DNA from: Streptomyces sp. NBC_00442
Lineage (GTDB): Bacteria > Actinomycetota > Actinomycetes > Streptomycetales > Streptomycetaceae
Reading direction: 5' to 3'
Length of the DNA stretch: 64,000 bases
Assembly: GCF_036014195.1 (NCBI RefSeq)
Contig: NZ_CP107918.1
Span: forward strand, 372,001 to 436,000
In this document: one piece after another, positions 42,384-51,749 of the stretch
How the letters are laid out: every line of letters starts with the position of its first letter
How positions within the stretch are numbered: position 1 is the first letter of the stretch
Position numbers and translations under genes: made by a program
Notes under the pieces: generated by a model
Seen by the model: the letters and a program-made list of their open reading frames with translations, nothing else
What the model was told of the DNA's origin: nothing
Databases searched by the model: none

Positions 42384-43250
42384 TCAGCCCGCGAACGCGG
42401 TTCCCGGCAGGCCGCGCCCGGCGCCCGGGACGACGAGCAGCGAACCGGACAGGGGGTGCGGCGCCGCCAGACCCGCGCGGGCGGAGGTGATGTAGAGGTC
42501 GGTGAGGCCGGGGCCGCCGAAGGCGCAGGCGGTGGGGCGCCGCACGGGCACCTCCACGACCTGGTCCAGGGTGCCGTCGGCCGCGTACCGCCGCACGGCG
42601 CCGCCGTCCCACAGCGCGACCCAGACGCCGCCCTCGGCGTCCACGGTGAGTCCGTCGGGAAATCCGGCCGCCGCCTCGACGGCGACGAACTCCCGCCGGT
42701 TGTGCGCCAGTCGGCCGTCGAAGTCGAAGACGTCGACGGTGCGGGCCGGGGTGTCGATGTAGTACATGAGCCGCCCGTCCGGGCTCCACCCGATGCCGTT
42801 GCTGACGCTCACGTCGCCCAGGATCTCGGTGGCCGATCCGTCCGGCGCGAACCGGGTCAGGGTGGCGCCGCCCGGCGCCTCGTCGTACCGCATCGTGCCG
42901 GCCCACAGGGCGCCGTCGGGGGCGACCGCCGCGTCATTGGCGCGCCGGCCGGTCACCGGGGCCCGCCGCAGCCAGCGAAATCCTTCACCGGGGCGGCCGT
43001 CGGTGATGCCGTCCGGTCCGTACAGCGCGACACCGTCACGCAGGTTGACGACCAGGCCGCCCGCGGCGCGCGGCTTGGCCGCGCCGACGTGCTGCTCGGT
43101 GGCCATGACGGTGCGGCGCCCGGTGGCCGGATCGTAGGTGTGGATCCGCGAGGAGAGGATGTCGACCCAGATCAGCCGTCCGGCCGCCGGGTCCCAGGTG
43201 GGCCCCTCGCCGAGCTCGGCCCCCGCGTGCACCGCGAGTTCGCAGGTCAT
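42384..43250 (-). CDS. SMP-30/gluconolactonase family lactonase
   Basis: The 288-residue protein starts with an ATG overlapping the IclR stop by four bases. It is an SMP-30/regucalcin-type propeller: metal-site Glu in LGEGPTWDPAAGRLIWVDI, Asn in GRRANDAAVAPDGALWAGT and SVSNGIGWSPDG, and Asp in AGFPDGLTVDAEGGVWVALW. It should open a sugar lactone to the acid, the step before the dehydratase. It is the second gene of the leftward regulator-lactonase operon. Confidence 0.9.
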   Translation of the reverse strand: MTCELAVHAGAELGEGPTWDPAAGRLIWVDILSSRIHTYDPATGRRTVMATEQHVGAAKPRAAGGLVVNLRDGVALYGPDGITDGRPGEGFRWLRRAPVTGRRANDAAVAPDGALWAGTMRYDEAPGGATLTRFAPDGSATEILGDVSVSNGIGWSPDGRLMYYIDTPARTVDVFDFDGRLAHNRREFVAVEAAAGFPDGLTVDAEGGVWVALWDGGAVRRYAADGTLDQVVEVPVRRPTACAFGGPGLTDLYITSARAGLAAPHPLSGSLLVVPGAGRGLPGTAFAG

Positions 43251-44017
43251 GGCCGGCCCCGGTGGCCCAGTCGCTCGGAGAGGTCGCCCGCGCCCTTCTC
43301 GGCGAGCGCCGCCAGCTCCTTCTCGCGGTCGTCGCTCCACCGGATCATGGGAACGGAAATGGAGAGCGCGGCGACGACGCGGCCCGTGCGGTCCCTGACC
43401 GGCGCCGCCACGCAGCTCACGTCCGGATTGGACTCGCGGTGCTCGACGGCGGTCCCGCGCTCGCGGATCTCGGCGAGGGCGGACCGCAGGGCGGCGGGCT
43501 CGGTGATGCTGTCGGGCGTCATGGCGACGAGTTCGCGTCCGTCGAGGCGGGCGTCGAGGTCCGCATCGGGCACCATCGCGAGCAGCATCTTTCCGACGGA
43601 GGTGCAGTGTGCGGGCAGCCGGCGGCCCGCGGCCGAGACCATGCGGACGGCGTGGGTGGAGTCGACCTTGGCGATGTAGATGACGTCGGTGTCCTCCAGG
43701 ATCGCGACGTGCACCGTCTCGTCGCAGGTCTGCGCCACCTCGCGGGCCACCTGCTGGCCCTCGGCCGCGAGATCGAGCTGTTCGGCGTAGCGGCTGCCGA
43801 GCTGGTGGTTGCGTACGCCGAGCCGGTAGCGGCCGGGCTGCTCGGGCACCGGCGCCAGATAGGAACGGGCCGCCAGGGTGGTGAGCAGCTCGTGGACGGT
43901 GGTGCGGGGAAGCTGGAGGCGGCGGGTGACGTCGGGCGCGGAGAGGCTGCCTTCGCTCTCCAGGAAGAGCTCGAGGACGTCCAGCGCCCTCGCCACCGCG
44001 GGAACCAGTCGGCCCAT
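43247..44017 (-). CDS. IclR-family transcriptional regulator of the sugar locus
   Basis: The 256-residue regulator starts at the ATG at 44017. The N-terminal winged helix-turn-helix (ALDVLELFLESEGSLSAPDV, LPRTTVHELLTTLAARSYL) is followed by the IclR effector domain (DETVHVAILEDTDVIYIAKV, AHCTSVGKMLLA, SCVAAPVRDRTGRVVAALSI). It probably represses the catabolic and transport genes until a sugar or lactone binds. TCGAAC-containing sites lie before its own gene and before 33870 and 36208. Confidence 0.92.
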   Translation of the reverse strand: MGRLVPAVARALDVLELFLESEGSLSAPDVTRRLQLPRTTVHELLTTLAARSYLAPVPEQPGRYRLGVRNHQLGSRYAEQLDLAAEGQQVAREVAQTCDETVHVAILEDTDVIYIAKVDSTHAVRMVSAAGRRLPAHCTSVGKMLLAMVPDADLDARLDGRELVAMTPDSITEPAALRSALAEIRERGTAVEHRESNPDVSCVAAPVRDRTGRVVAALSISVPMIRWSDDREKELAALAEKGAGDLSERLGHRGRP

Positions 44018-44035
44018 GCTCGGCCACCCACCCTC

Positions 44036-44046
44036 ACTGTTCGAAA
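44036..44046 (-). promoter_or_regulatory. Candidate IclR site upstream of the iclR-lactonase operon
   Basis: On the leftward strand the sequence reads AGTTTCGAACA (44046-44036), centred about 24 bases before the IclR start. It shares TTTCGAAC with the site at 33824, which would fit autoregulation. Confidence 0.5.
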
Positions 44047-44263
44047 CTCCGGCCAGCGACCGGGATGACGAACACAGGCTAACCACAGGGGCGTTCGCCG
44101 GGCAATGGGCCCGACCGTCCGGTCCCGGGCGATGACGTTGGGACGGACGGGTGACATTCCCCGAGTGTCGCGGCGAGGCGCGGGAGCGGGCGCGGGCGGA
44201 CGTGAAAGAGAGTCGGGAACAGGTCCGATTTGTATGACAATCATCCCAATCAGAGGAACGCTC

Positions 44264-44878
44264 ATGCCTGCCCCAGCACTTCACCCCCGCAGCCGTACGC
44301 GCACCCGGCTCACCGCCGTCGCGGCCCTGACCCTCGCCGCCACGGCGCTCACCGCCGCCCCCGCCGCCGTCGCCGCGCCGGGCGACAACGGCGACATCAA
44401 GCTCCACGCGATGGGGACGCCCTTCACCGACCCGCGCGACGAGCCGAAGGTCTGCAACTTCTACCTCGACGCCTTCAACTTCGACGTCGCCCAGGGCATC
44501 ACGTGGAACATCAACACGCAGCCCGCCAGGGCCGGCGGTCCCTCCCTGTCGGGCACCGTCCAGCTCACGACGGGCACCGGCCACACCACGCCGCTCACGC
44601 TGCCCAACGGGCAGTACAAGCTCACCTGGAACATCGTCGGCGGCAAGGGCGCGGGCAAGCAGAAGGTGTTCAAGGTCGAGTGCCCGGCGTCGGCTCCCCG
44701 GGCCGCGACGATCGGCAGCTACGGCGCACCGCACGGCGGCGTGCCGGCCGGCGGTGGCGGGCTCGCCGACACTCCGAGCATCCCCCAGGCGGGGGCCGTG
44801 GCGGGCGTGGGTCTCGTCGCCGTCGCCGGGGTGCTGTACATCCGCCGACTCCGCCGTCGCCCCGATGGCGCAGCGTAG
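44264..44878 (+). CDS. Secreted protein with sortase-like C-terminal anchor
   Basis: The 204-residue protein starts at the ATG at 44264, six bases after AGAGGAA. Residues 1-38 are a Sec signal peptide. The mature domain has a beta-rich body with two cysteines (C64, C140). Its C-terminus is Gly-rich, then LADTP (167-171), a hydrophobic helix (about 174-193) and RRLRRR: the plan of a cell-wall sorting signal, with Pro in place of the Gly of LPXTG/LAXTG. A class F-type sortase gene overlaps it by 14 bases, so it is the likely substrate or partner. Function is unknown. Confidence 0.75.
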   Translation: MPAPALHPRSRTRTRLTAVAALTLAATALTAAPAAVAAPGDNGDIKLHAMGTPFTDPRDEPKVCNFYLDAFNFDVAQGITWNINTQPARAGGPSLSGTVQLTTGTGHTTPLTLPNGQYKLTWNIVGGKGAGKQKVFKVECPASAPRAATIGSYGAPHGGVPAGGGGLADTPSIPQAGAVAGVGLVAVAGVLYIRRLRRRPDGAA

Positions 44879-45632
44879 ACGCGCCCCCATCGCCCGCCGC
44901 CGGACGCGCGCCTACCGCCTGACGAGGACGGCGGCCCTGACCGTGTCCCTGGTGGTGGGCGGCGTCTGGTGGTCCCAGGACGACGGCCCCGCCGCGGTCT
45001 CCGCCGCGGGGCCGGTGGAGGTCGGCGCCGTCCCGGCGGGCGACAGCCGTGGGGGCGCGTCTCCGCGGCCGGCGGCCCCGCCGCGGCCGCTGCCGCCGTC
45101 ACCCGCGGTCTCACTGGCCATCCCGCACCTCGGCATCGAGGCGCCGGTCGTCGCCCTGGGCCTGGATGCCCAGCACCACCTCACCACGCCTCCCGTGGAC
45201 AACCCGAAGGTGGTGGGCTGGTACCGGCAGGGGCCGTCGCCGGGCGAGTCGGGTACCGCGGTCGCGGTCGGTCACCGCGACACGAGGACCGGCGCCGCCG
45301 TCTTCGCGGAGCTGCGAGCGCTCCGTCCCGGCCGCCTGGTCGAGGCGCGCCGCGCCGACGGCAGGGTCGCCGTGTACACCGTGGACCGGGTCACGACGTA
45401 CGACAAGGCGCACTTCCCCGACCAGGAGGTGTACGGGCCGGCGAAGCGCCCGGAGCTCCGGCTCATCACCTGCGGCGGCCGCTTCACCCCGAAGACGGGA
45501 TACGAGAGCAACCTCGTCGTCTTCGCCCACCTGGCCCAGGTCCGCTCCCCCGCCACCGCCACCACCCCTGCCCCGGCGCGGCCGCCGGTGCACGTCCACG
45601 GGGCCGCGCCCCGGCACCGGGCCGTGCCGTAG
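44865..45632 (+). CDS. Class F-type sortase
   Basis: The 255-residue protein starts with the ATG at 44865 inside the end of the previous gene. A basic N-terminus and one membrane helix (about residues 21-36) are followed by a Pro-rich linker and the sortase barrel: LAIPHLGIEAPVVALGL, catalytic H137 (AVGHRDT), C203 (LITCGGRF) and the YESNLVVFAHL strand. Class F sortases are common in actinobacteria and attach secreted proteins to the envelope. Its natural target may be the preceding gene product. Confidence 0.88.
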   Translation: MAQRRRAPIARRRTRAYRLTRTAALTVSLVVGGVWWSQDDGPAAVSAAGPVEVGAVPAGDSRGGASPRPAAPPRPLPPSPAVSLAIPHLGIEAPVVALGLDAQHHLTTPPVDNPKVVGWYRQGPSPGESGTAVAVGHRDTRTGAAVFAELRALRPGRLVEARRADGRVAVYTVDRVTTYDKAHFPDQEVYGPAKRPELRLITCGGRFTPKTGYESNLVVFAHLAQVRSPATATTPAPARPPVHVHGAAPRHRAVP

Positions 45633-45739
45633 GGGCGCCCGGAGAAGGAGTGGCGCCGCTCGGAGCAGCCCGGTACCGGCCCGCATCTTTTCCGGGCACG
45701 GCTCTAGGAACCTCTGGGCCGTCTCGCTACCCTCCGCGC

Positions 45740-46822
45740 ATGATTCCCACGGTTGTCTGGGGTACCGGCAATGTCGGCCGTGCCGCGATACGCGCCGTCG
45801 AGGCCCATCCCGCGCTGCGACTCGCGGCCGTACTGGTCCACGACCCGGCCAAGGTGGGCCGCGACGCGGGTGAACTGGCCGGCGTCGAGGGCGTGTTGGG
45901 TGTCGCGGCGACCGACGACGTCGAGGCGGTCCTGGCCTCGGGTCCGCGGGCCGTGGTGTACGCGGCGTCCGGCGACATCCGCCCCGACGAGGCCCTCGCC
46001 GACGCCTGCCGCGCCGTCCGTGCGGGCGCCGTCGTGGTCACCCCCGCGCTCTATCCGCTCTACGACCACATCAGCGCGCCACCGGAATGGCGGGACCCGG
46101 TGCTCGCCGCCGTCGCGGAGGGCGGCGGGTCCCTGTTCGTCTCGGGTGTCGACCCGGGCTGGGGCAACGACGTGCTGCCGCTGCTGATCAGCGGTCTCGG
46201 CACCACCGTGGACGCGATCCGCTGCCAGGAGATCTTCGACTACTCCACCTATGAGCAGGAGGAGTCGGTGCGGTACCTGATCGGCATGGGGCAGCCGATG
46301 GAGTACGAACCCCTGATGCTCGCCCCGTCCATACCGACGATGGTGTGGGGCGGCCAACTCAGGCTCATGGCAAGGGCGTTGGGGGTCGAGCTCGACGACG
46401 TCCGCGAGACCTTGGAGCGCCGGCCGCTGGACGCGACGGTGAGCACGCGCACGATGGGCACCTTCGAGGCGGGCACCCAGGGTGCGGTGCGGTTCGAGGT
46501 GCAGGGCATCGTCGGGGGTGAGCCGCGCATCGTCATCGAGCACGTCACACGGATCCACCCCTCCTGCGCCCCCGACTGGCCGTCTCCGCCCGACGGCGGC
46601 GACGGGGCGCACCGCGTCGTGATCGAGGGGCGGCCGCGCATCGAGGTCACGGTCGAGGCGACCGACGAGGGCGAGAACCGGTCGGCGGGCGGCAACGCCA
46701 CCGCGGTCGGGCGTCTGGTGAACGCCGTCGACTGGCTGGCGGCCGCCGAACCCGGACTCTACGACGCGCTCGACGTCCCGCTGCGCCCGGCAGTCGGCAG
46801 ACTCGGAAGGAAACCACAATGA
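45740..46822 (+). CDS. DapB-like NAD(P)-dependent dehydrogenase
   Basis: The 360-residue protein has an N-terminal Rossmann motif (VVWGTGNVGRAAIRAVEA) and the layout of dihydrodipicolinate reductase N-domain proteins, but it is longer than true DapB and lacks the usual DapB catalytic pattern. Related proteins include 2,4-diaminopentanoate dehydrogenase and native amine dehydrogenases, so an imine or amine substrate is possible. No ribosome site is seen; TACCCT seven bases upstream of the ATG may be the -10 of a leaderless message. The AhpD-like gene follows with an ATGA overlap. Confidence 0.75.
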   Translation: MIPTVVWGTGNVGRAAIRAVEAHPALRLAAVLVHDPAKVGRDAGELAGVEGVLGVAATDDVEAVLASGPRAVVYAASGDIRPDEALADACRAVRAGAVVVTPALYPLYDHISAPPEWRDPVLAAVAEGGGSLFVSGVDPGWGNDVLPLLISGLGTTVDAIRCQEIFDYSTYEQEESVRYLIGMGQPMEYEPLMLAPSIPTMVWGGQLRLMARALGVELDDVRETLERRPLDATVSTRTMGTFEAGTQGAVRFEVQGIVGGEPRIVIEHVTRIHPSCAPDWPSPPDGGDGAHRVVIEGRPRIEVTVEATDEGENRSAGGNATAVGRLVNAVDWLAAAEPGLYDALDVPLRPAVGRLGRKPQ

Positions 46823-47298
46823 GGATCGACATCCCCGAGGGCCAGGAGCCGATCGGGTACGTGTGGGGCGACATGGTGCCCGGCATCGGCATGGCCGCCG
46901 CCAACTTCTCCCTCTCCGTGTACGCGCACACCACTCTGGGGCTGCGGGAGTTCGAGGCGGCGCGGCTGCGGGTGGCGCAGATCAACGGCTGCCAGTTCTG
47001 CCTGGACTGGCGCACCGACCGGGACGGCGAGAAGGTCGAGGAATCCTTCGCCGACGCGGTCACCGAGTGGCGCACCACGGATGCCTTCGACGACCGCACC
47101 CGGCTCGCGGCCGAGTACGCCGAGCGGTACGCCGTGGACCACCACGGGCTCGACGAGGAGTTCTGGGCGCGGATGACCGCGCACTACAGCCAGGTCGAGA
47201 TCGTGGAGCTGAGCATGAGCATCGGCTCCTGGCTGGCGTTCGGCCGGCTCAACCATGTGCTCGGCCTCGACTCCGCGTGCGTCCTTCCCGCCACCTGA
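46819..47298 (+). CDS. Carboxymuconolactone decarboxylase/AhpD-like protein
   Basis: The 159-residue helical protein has the AhpD-type redox motif at C58-C61 (INGCQFCLDW) and a downstream helix block (FDDRTRLAAEYAERYAVD). Such proteins are peroxidase-linked disulfide reductases or decarboxylase-like enzymes. It overlaps the DapB-like gene by four bases, so the two are likely to act in one unknown pathway. A hairpin follows. Confidence 0.85.
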   Translation: MRIDIPEGQEPIGYVWGDMVPGIGMAAANFSLSVYAHTTLGLREFEAARLRVAQINGCQFCLDWRTDRDGEKVEESFADAVTEWRTTDAFDDRTRLAAEYAERYAVDHHGLDEEFWARMTAHYSQVEIVELSMSIGSWLAFGRLNHVLGLDSACVLPAT

Positions 47299-47301
47299 CG
47301 A

Positions 47302-47331
47302 CGGGGCCGCCCGGCGTCCCGGGCGGCCCCG
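47302..47331. terminator. Bidirectional hairpin between AhpD-like and cholesterol oxidase genes
   Basis: A 13-bp perfect inverted repeat (core GGGGCCGCCCGG, 47302-47314 with 47319-47331) with the loop CGTC lies between the two convergent genes. Confidence 0.85.
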
Positions 47332-47341
47332 CGTTCCGCCG

Positions 47342-49078
<1,737 letters not shown>

Positions 49079-49120
49079 TCACGCACACGTGAACGAGGGC
49101 TTCCGCGCACCGCGTCCTCC

Positions 49121-50185
49121 TCACAGGCCGTGCCTCCGGTCACCCAGGACGGCCTCGCAGACCTCGCGTTCCATCCGGGCGGAGAACGGCTCCCGGCGTG
49201 CCTCGACCGCGCGGCGGGTCTCCTCCGCGATCAGGTCCGCGTTGATCGCCGCCCCGGCCCGCACCCCGGCGGCCGCCGCCGCGACGACCTGGTCCATCGG
49301 GCTGGCGACGTTGCCGGCCGCCCACACACCGGGCACGCCGGTGGCGCCGACGGGATCGGCGGCGATGTGGGAGCCGATGACGGCGCCGGCCATCTCCAGG
49401 TCCGTGGGTGCGAGACCGAGCGAGGCGAGCACCCCGGTCCGAGGCCTCAACTTCGTTGCCACCGCGAGTGCTTGACGGGTGATCAGGGTGCCGCTCGCGA
49501 GGCGCACGCCGTGGAGGCGCCCGTCGCGCGTCTCCAGTGAGGCGACCTCGCCGGTCACGACGCACACGCCCCGGGCCGCCAGCTCCTCGTACTGGCGCTC
49601 GTCCGGATCATCCATCGTGTGCAGGAAGAGCGTGACGTCCGCGCTCCACTGCCGCCACAACAACGCCTGGTGCACGGCGAGCGGTCCGGTCCCGAGAACG
49701 CCGATGGCCCGGTCCCGCACCTCCCAGCCGTGGCAGTAGGGACAGTGCAGGACGTCGCTGCCCCACAGCTCCGCGAGCCCGGGTACGTCGGGGAGTTCAT
49801 CGACGAGGCCGGTGGTGACCAGGAGCCGGCGGGCGCGCAGCCGGCTGCCGTCGGCGAGGGCGACCCGGAACCCGTCGCCGACGCGCCGGGCGTCCGTCGC
49901 TCTGCCGGTCCTGAACTCGCCGCCGTAGCAGCGCACTTCGGCCCGGCCGGCGGCGAGGAGTTCTGCGGGCGGGGTGCCCTCGTGGCCGAGGTAGGCGTGG
50001 ACGCCGTGCGCCGGGGCGTTGCGGGGCTGCCCCGCGTCCACCACCAGGACGGATCGCCGGGCCCTGCCCAGTGTGAGCGCCGCGCTCAGCCCGGCGGCCC
50101 CGCCCCCGATCACCACCGCGTCGTAGGCCGTGCGGCGGGCACCCTCGGGAGTGCTGTTCATCGCGTGTTCCCTTCGCTCGTTCAT
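49121..50185 (-). CDS. Thioredoxin reductase-like FAD/NAD(P) oxidoreductase
   Basis: I choose the ATG at 50185 (GGAGGTG seven bases upstream) for a 354-residue protein; the in-frame ATG at 50161, after AAGGGA, is the alternative. FAD motif VVIGGGAAGLSAALTLGRARRSVLVVD, redox cysteines C148 and C151 (HCPYCHGWEV), an NAD(P) motif (VLGTGPLAVHQ) and a late FAD segment (GVWAAGNVASPMDQV) place it in the TrxR-like family. The substrate is unknown, since thioredoxin genes are not near. A regulator with an XRE head is divergent, separated by 81 bases. Confidence 0.88.
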   Translation of the reverse strand: MNERREHAMNSTPEGARRTAYDAVVIGGGAAGLSAALTLGRARRSVLVVDAGQPRNAPAHGVHAYLGHEGTPPAELLAAGRAEVRCYGGEFRTGRATDARRVGDGFRVALADGSRLRARRLLVTTGLVDELPDVPGLAELWGSDVLHCPYCHGWEVRDRAIGVLGTGPLAVHQALLWRQWSADVTLFLHTMDDPDERQYEELAARGVCVVTGEVASLETRDGRLHGVRLASGTLITRQALAVATKLRPRTGVLASLGLAPTDLEMAGAVIGSHIAADPVGATGVPGVWAAGNVASPMDQVVAAAAAGVRAGAAINADLIAEETRRAVEARREPFSARMEREVCEAVLGDRRHGL

Positions 50186-50243
50186 GTGCGACACCTCCAA
50201 TGCCGCGATGCTGCGCCCGGACCCGCCAGGTTGACAAAGCCTC

Positions 50244-50258
50244 TTGCCGTTACGGCAA
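50244..50258. promoter_or_regulatory. Perfect 15-bp palindrome, operator of the XRE-cupin regulator
   Basis: TTGCCGTTACGGCAA has 7-bp arms around one base, eight bases upstream of the regulator start. A TTGACA (50231-50236) that may be its -35 box precedes it, so a bound protein would block the promoter. It lies in the 81-base gap shared with the leftward oxidoreductase and can control both. Confidence 0.7.
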
Positions 50259-50266
50259 ATGGAGTC

Positions 50267-50863
50267 ATGGCTGAAGACGACCTCACCGATGTCCTGTCCG
50301 GAGTGGGACCACGGCTGCGCGCGCTGCGCCAGGCGCGCGGCACCACGCTCGCCCAGGTCGGCGAGGCGACCGGGATCTCCCTGAGCACGCTCTCGCGGCT
50401 GGAGTCCGGACAGCGCAAACCGACCCTGGAGCTGCTGCTGCCGCTCGCCAAGGAGTACCGGGTGCAGCTCGACGAGCTGGTCGGGGCCCCGACGACGGGC
50501 GACCCCCGCATCCACCCGCAGCCCTTCAGCCGGCACGGACAGACGTTCGTGCCGCTGACCCGCTACCTCGGCGGGCTGCACGCGTACAAGCAGATCGTCC
50601 CGCCGCGGCCGGCCGGCGCCAAGGACGTACGGCCCGAGCTGAACGTCCACGAGGGGTACGAGTGGCTGTACGTCCTGTCGGGGCGGCTGTGGCTCGCGCT
50701 CGCCGAGCACGACCTGATCCTCACCGCGGGCGAGGCCGCCGAATTCGACACGCGCACCCCGCACGGCGTGGCCAACGCGGGCGAGCGGCCGGTGGAATTC
50801 CTCTCCCTGTACGGGGCCCAGGGTGAGCGCATGCACGTGCGGGCCCAGCCCACCGAAGGCTGA
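50267..50863 (+). CDS. XRE-family regulator with C-terminal cupin domain
   Basis: The 198-residue protein starts with the ATG at 50267. The N-terminal helix-turn-helix reads LRALRQARGTTLAQVGEATG and ISLSTLSRLESGQRKPTLEL; the C-terminal half is a cupin (LNVHEGYEWLYVLSGRLWLALAEHD to FDTRTPHGVANAG) that senses a small ligand. Such proteins control a neighbouring enzyme gene, here the divergent TrxR-like oxidoreductase. The palindrome in front is its likely autoregulatory site. Confidence 0.9.
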   Translation: MAEDDLTDVLSGVGPRLRALRQARGTTLAQVGEATGISLSTLSRLESGQRKPTLELLLPLAKEYRVQLDELVGAPTTGDPRIHPQPFSRHGQTFVPLTRYLGGLHAYKQIVPPRPAGAKDVRPELNVHEGYEWLYVLSGRLWLALAEHDLILTAGEAAEFDTRTPHGVANAGERPVEFLSLYGAQGERMHVRAQPTEG

Positions 50864-50902
50864 GCCCCGCACTCCGCCCCGGCCGGGCCCGTGCCTCGCG
50901 GG

Positions 50903-51691
50903 CTACTTCCGGCCGCGGGGCTTGCCGCGCTTGACTCCGCTCTTCGGCGCGCCGGAGCCGCCGCGCGTGTTCTTGGCGGCCGGCTTGCCCGCCCTTCCGC
51001 CCGAGGGCTTGCCCGCCGTGCCGCGCTGGGCGGCGCCCTTGTCGGCGCGCTTCTGCTTGGGCTGGGGCGGCGTCGGCGTACGGCCGCGGGAGCTGTTCAC
51101 GGTGCGGCCGCGGACGATCCCGATGAACTCCTCCACCAGGTCCGGCGCGACCTCCTCCTCCGCCCACGACAGTGCGACCCGCGACTCGGGCACATCGGTG
51201 ACCGTGCGGTAGGTGAGGTCCTTGCGGTGGTACAGACGGGCCAGGGACTGCGGCACGACGAGTACGCCCACTCCGGCCGCCACCAGCTCGACGGCGTCCT
51301 CCGTGGTGGCGGGGCGCTCGAACGCGGGGCGGCCCGGCGGGCACTCCCAGCCGAGGGTGTCGTCGAGGGGATGCAGCACGATCTCGTCGGCGAGCTCGCG
51401 CGCCGACACCTCCTCGACGGCCGCGAAGAGGTGGTCCTTGGGGACCACGACAACCGTCGTCTCGGTGTAGAGCGGGATCGCGCTGAGACCGGTGCGGTCG
51501 ATCGGCAGCCGCACGAAACCGGCGTCGGCCCCGCGGCCGCGCAGCACGCCTGGCGCCTCGGCGGCGGTCAGCGTCGTCAGCGTCAGGGGGACGTCGGGCA
51601 GCCGCTCGTTCCAGATCCGCACCCACTTGCTCGGCGTCACACCCGGAACGTAGGCGAGCCGGAACGATGGGGGTTCTTCCGAGCCTGTCAC
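50903..51691 (-). CDS. LysR-type effector-binding protein without a DNA-binding domain
   Basis: The 262-residue product starts with GTG at 51691. It begins directly with the LysR substrate-binding fold (FRLAYVPGVTPSKWVRIWNER, ADAGFVRLP, TTVVVVPKDHLFAA, ATTEDAVELVAAGVGVLVVP); the usual N-terminal helix-turn-helix of about 60 residues is absent. After about residue 200 the protein ends in a Lys/Arg/Pro/Gly-rich tail that could bind nucleic acid. No ribosome site is seen; a TAACCT box six bases upstream points to a leaderless mRNA. It is divergent from the DUF5997 gene across 58 bases. Confidence 0.8.
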   Translation of the reverse strand: MTGSEEPPSFRLAYVPGVTPSKWVRIWNERLPDVPLTLTTLTAAEAPGVLRGRGADAGFVRLPIDRTGLSAIPLYTETTVVVVPKDHLFAAVEEVSARELADEIVLHPLDDTLGWECPPGRPAFERPATTEDAVELVAAGVGVLVVPQSLARLYHRKDLTYRTVTDVPESRVALSWAEEEVAPDLVEEFIGIVRGRTVNSSRGRTPTPPQPKQKRADKGAAQRGTAGKPSGGRAGKPAAKNTRGGSGAPKSGVKRGKPRGRK

Positions 51692-51697
51692 CCCGCC

Positions 51698-51703
51698 AGG
51701 TTA
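51698..51703 (-). promoter_or_regulatory. -10 box of a leaderless promoter (LysR-like gene)
   Basis: On the leftward strand TAACCT ends six bases before the GTG start at 51691, so transcription would begin at or next to the start codon. Confidence 0.5.
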
Positions 51704-51736
51704 CCGGTCGTGGTCGGCGGGATCGCACACGCTCGC

Positions 51737-51742
51737 TACTCT
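51737..51742 (+). promoter_or_regulatory. -10 box of a leaderless promoter (DUF5997 gene)
   Basis: TACTCT ends seven bases before the ATG at 51750. With no Shine-Dalgarno sequence in between, a leaderless message is likely. Confidence 0.5.
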
Positions 51743-51749
51743 TGACACC

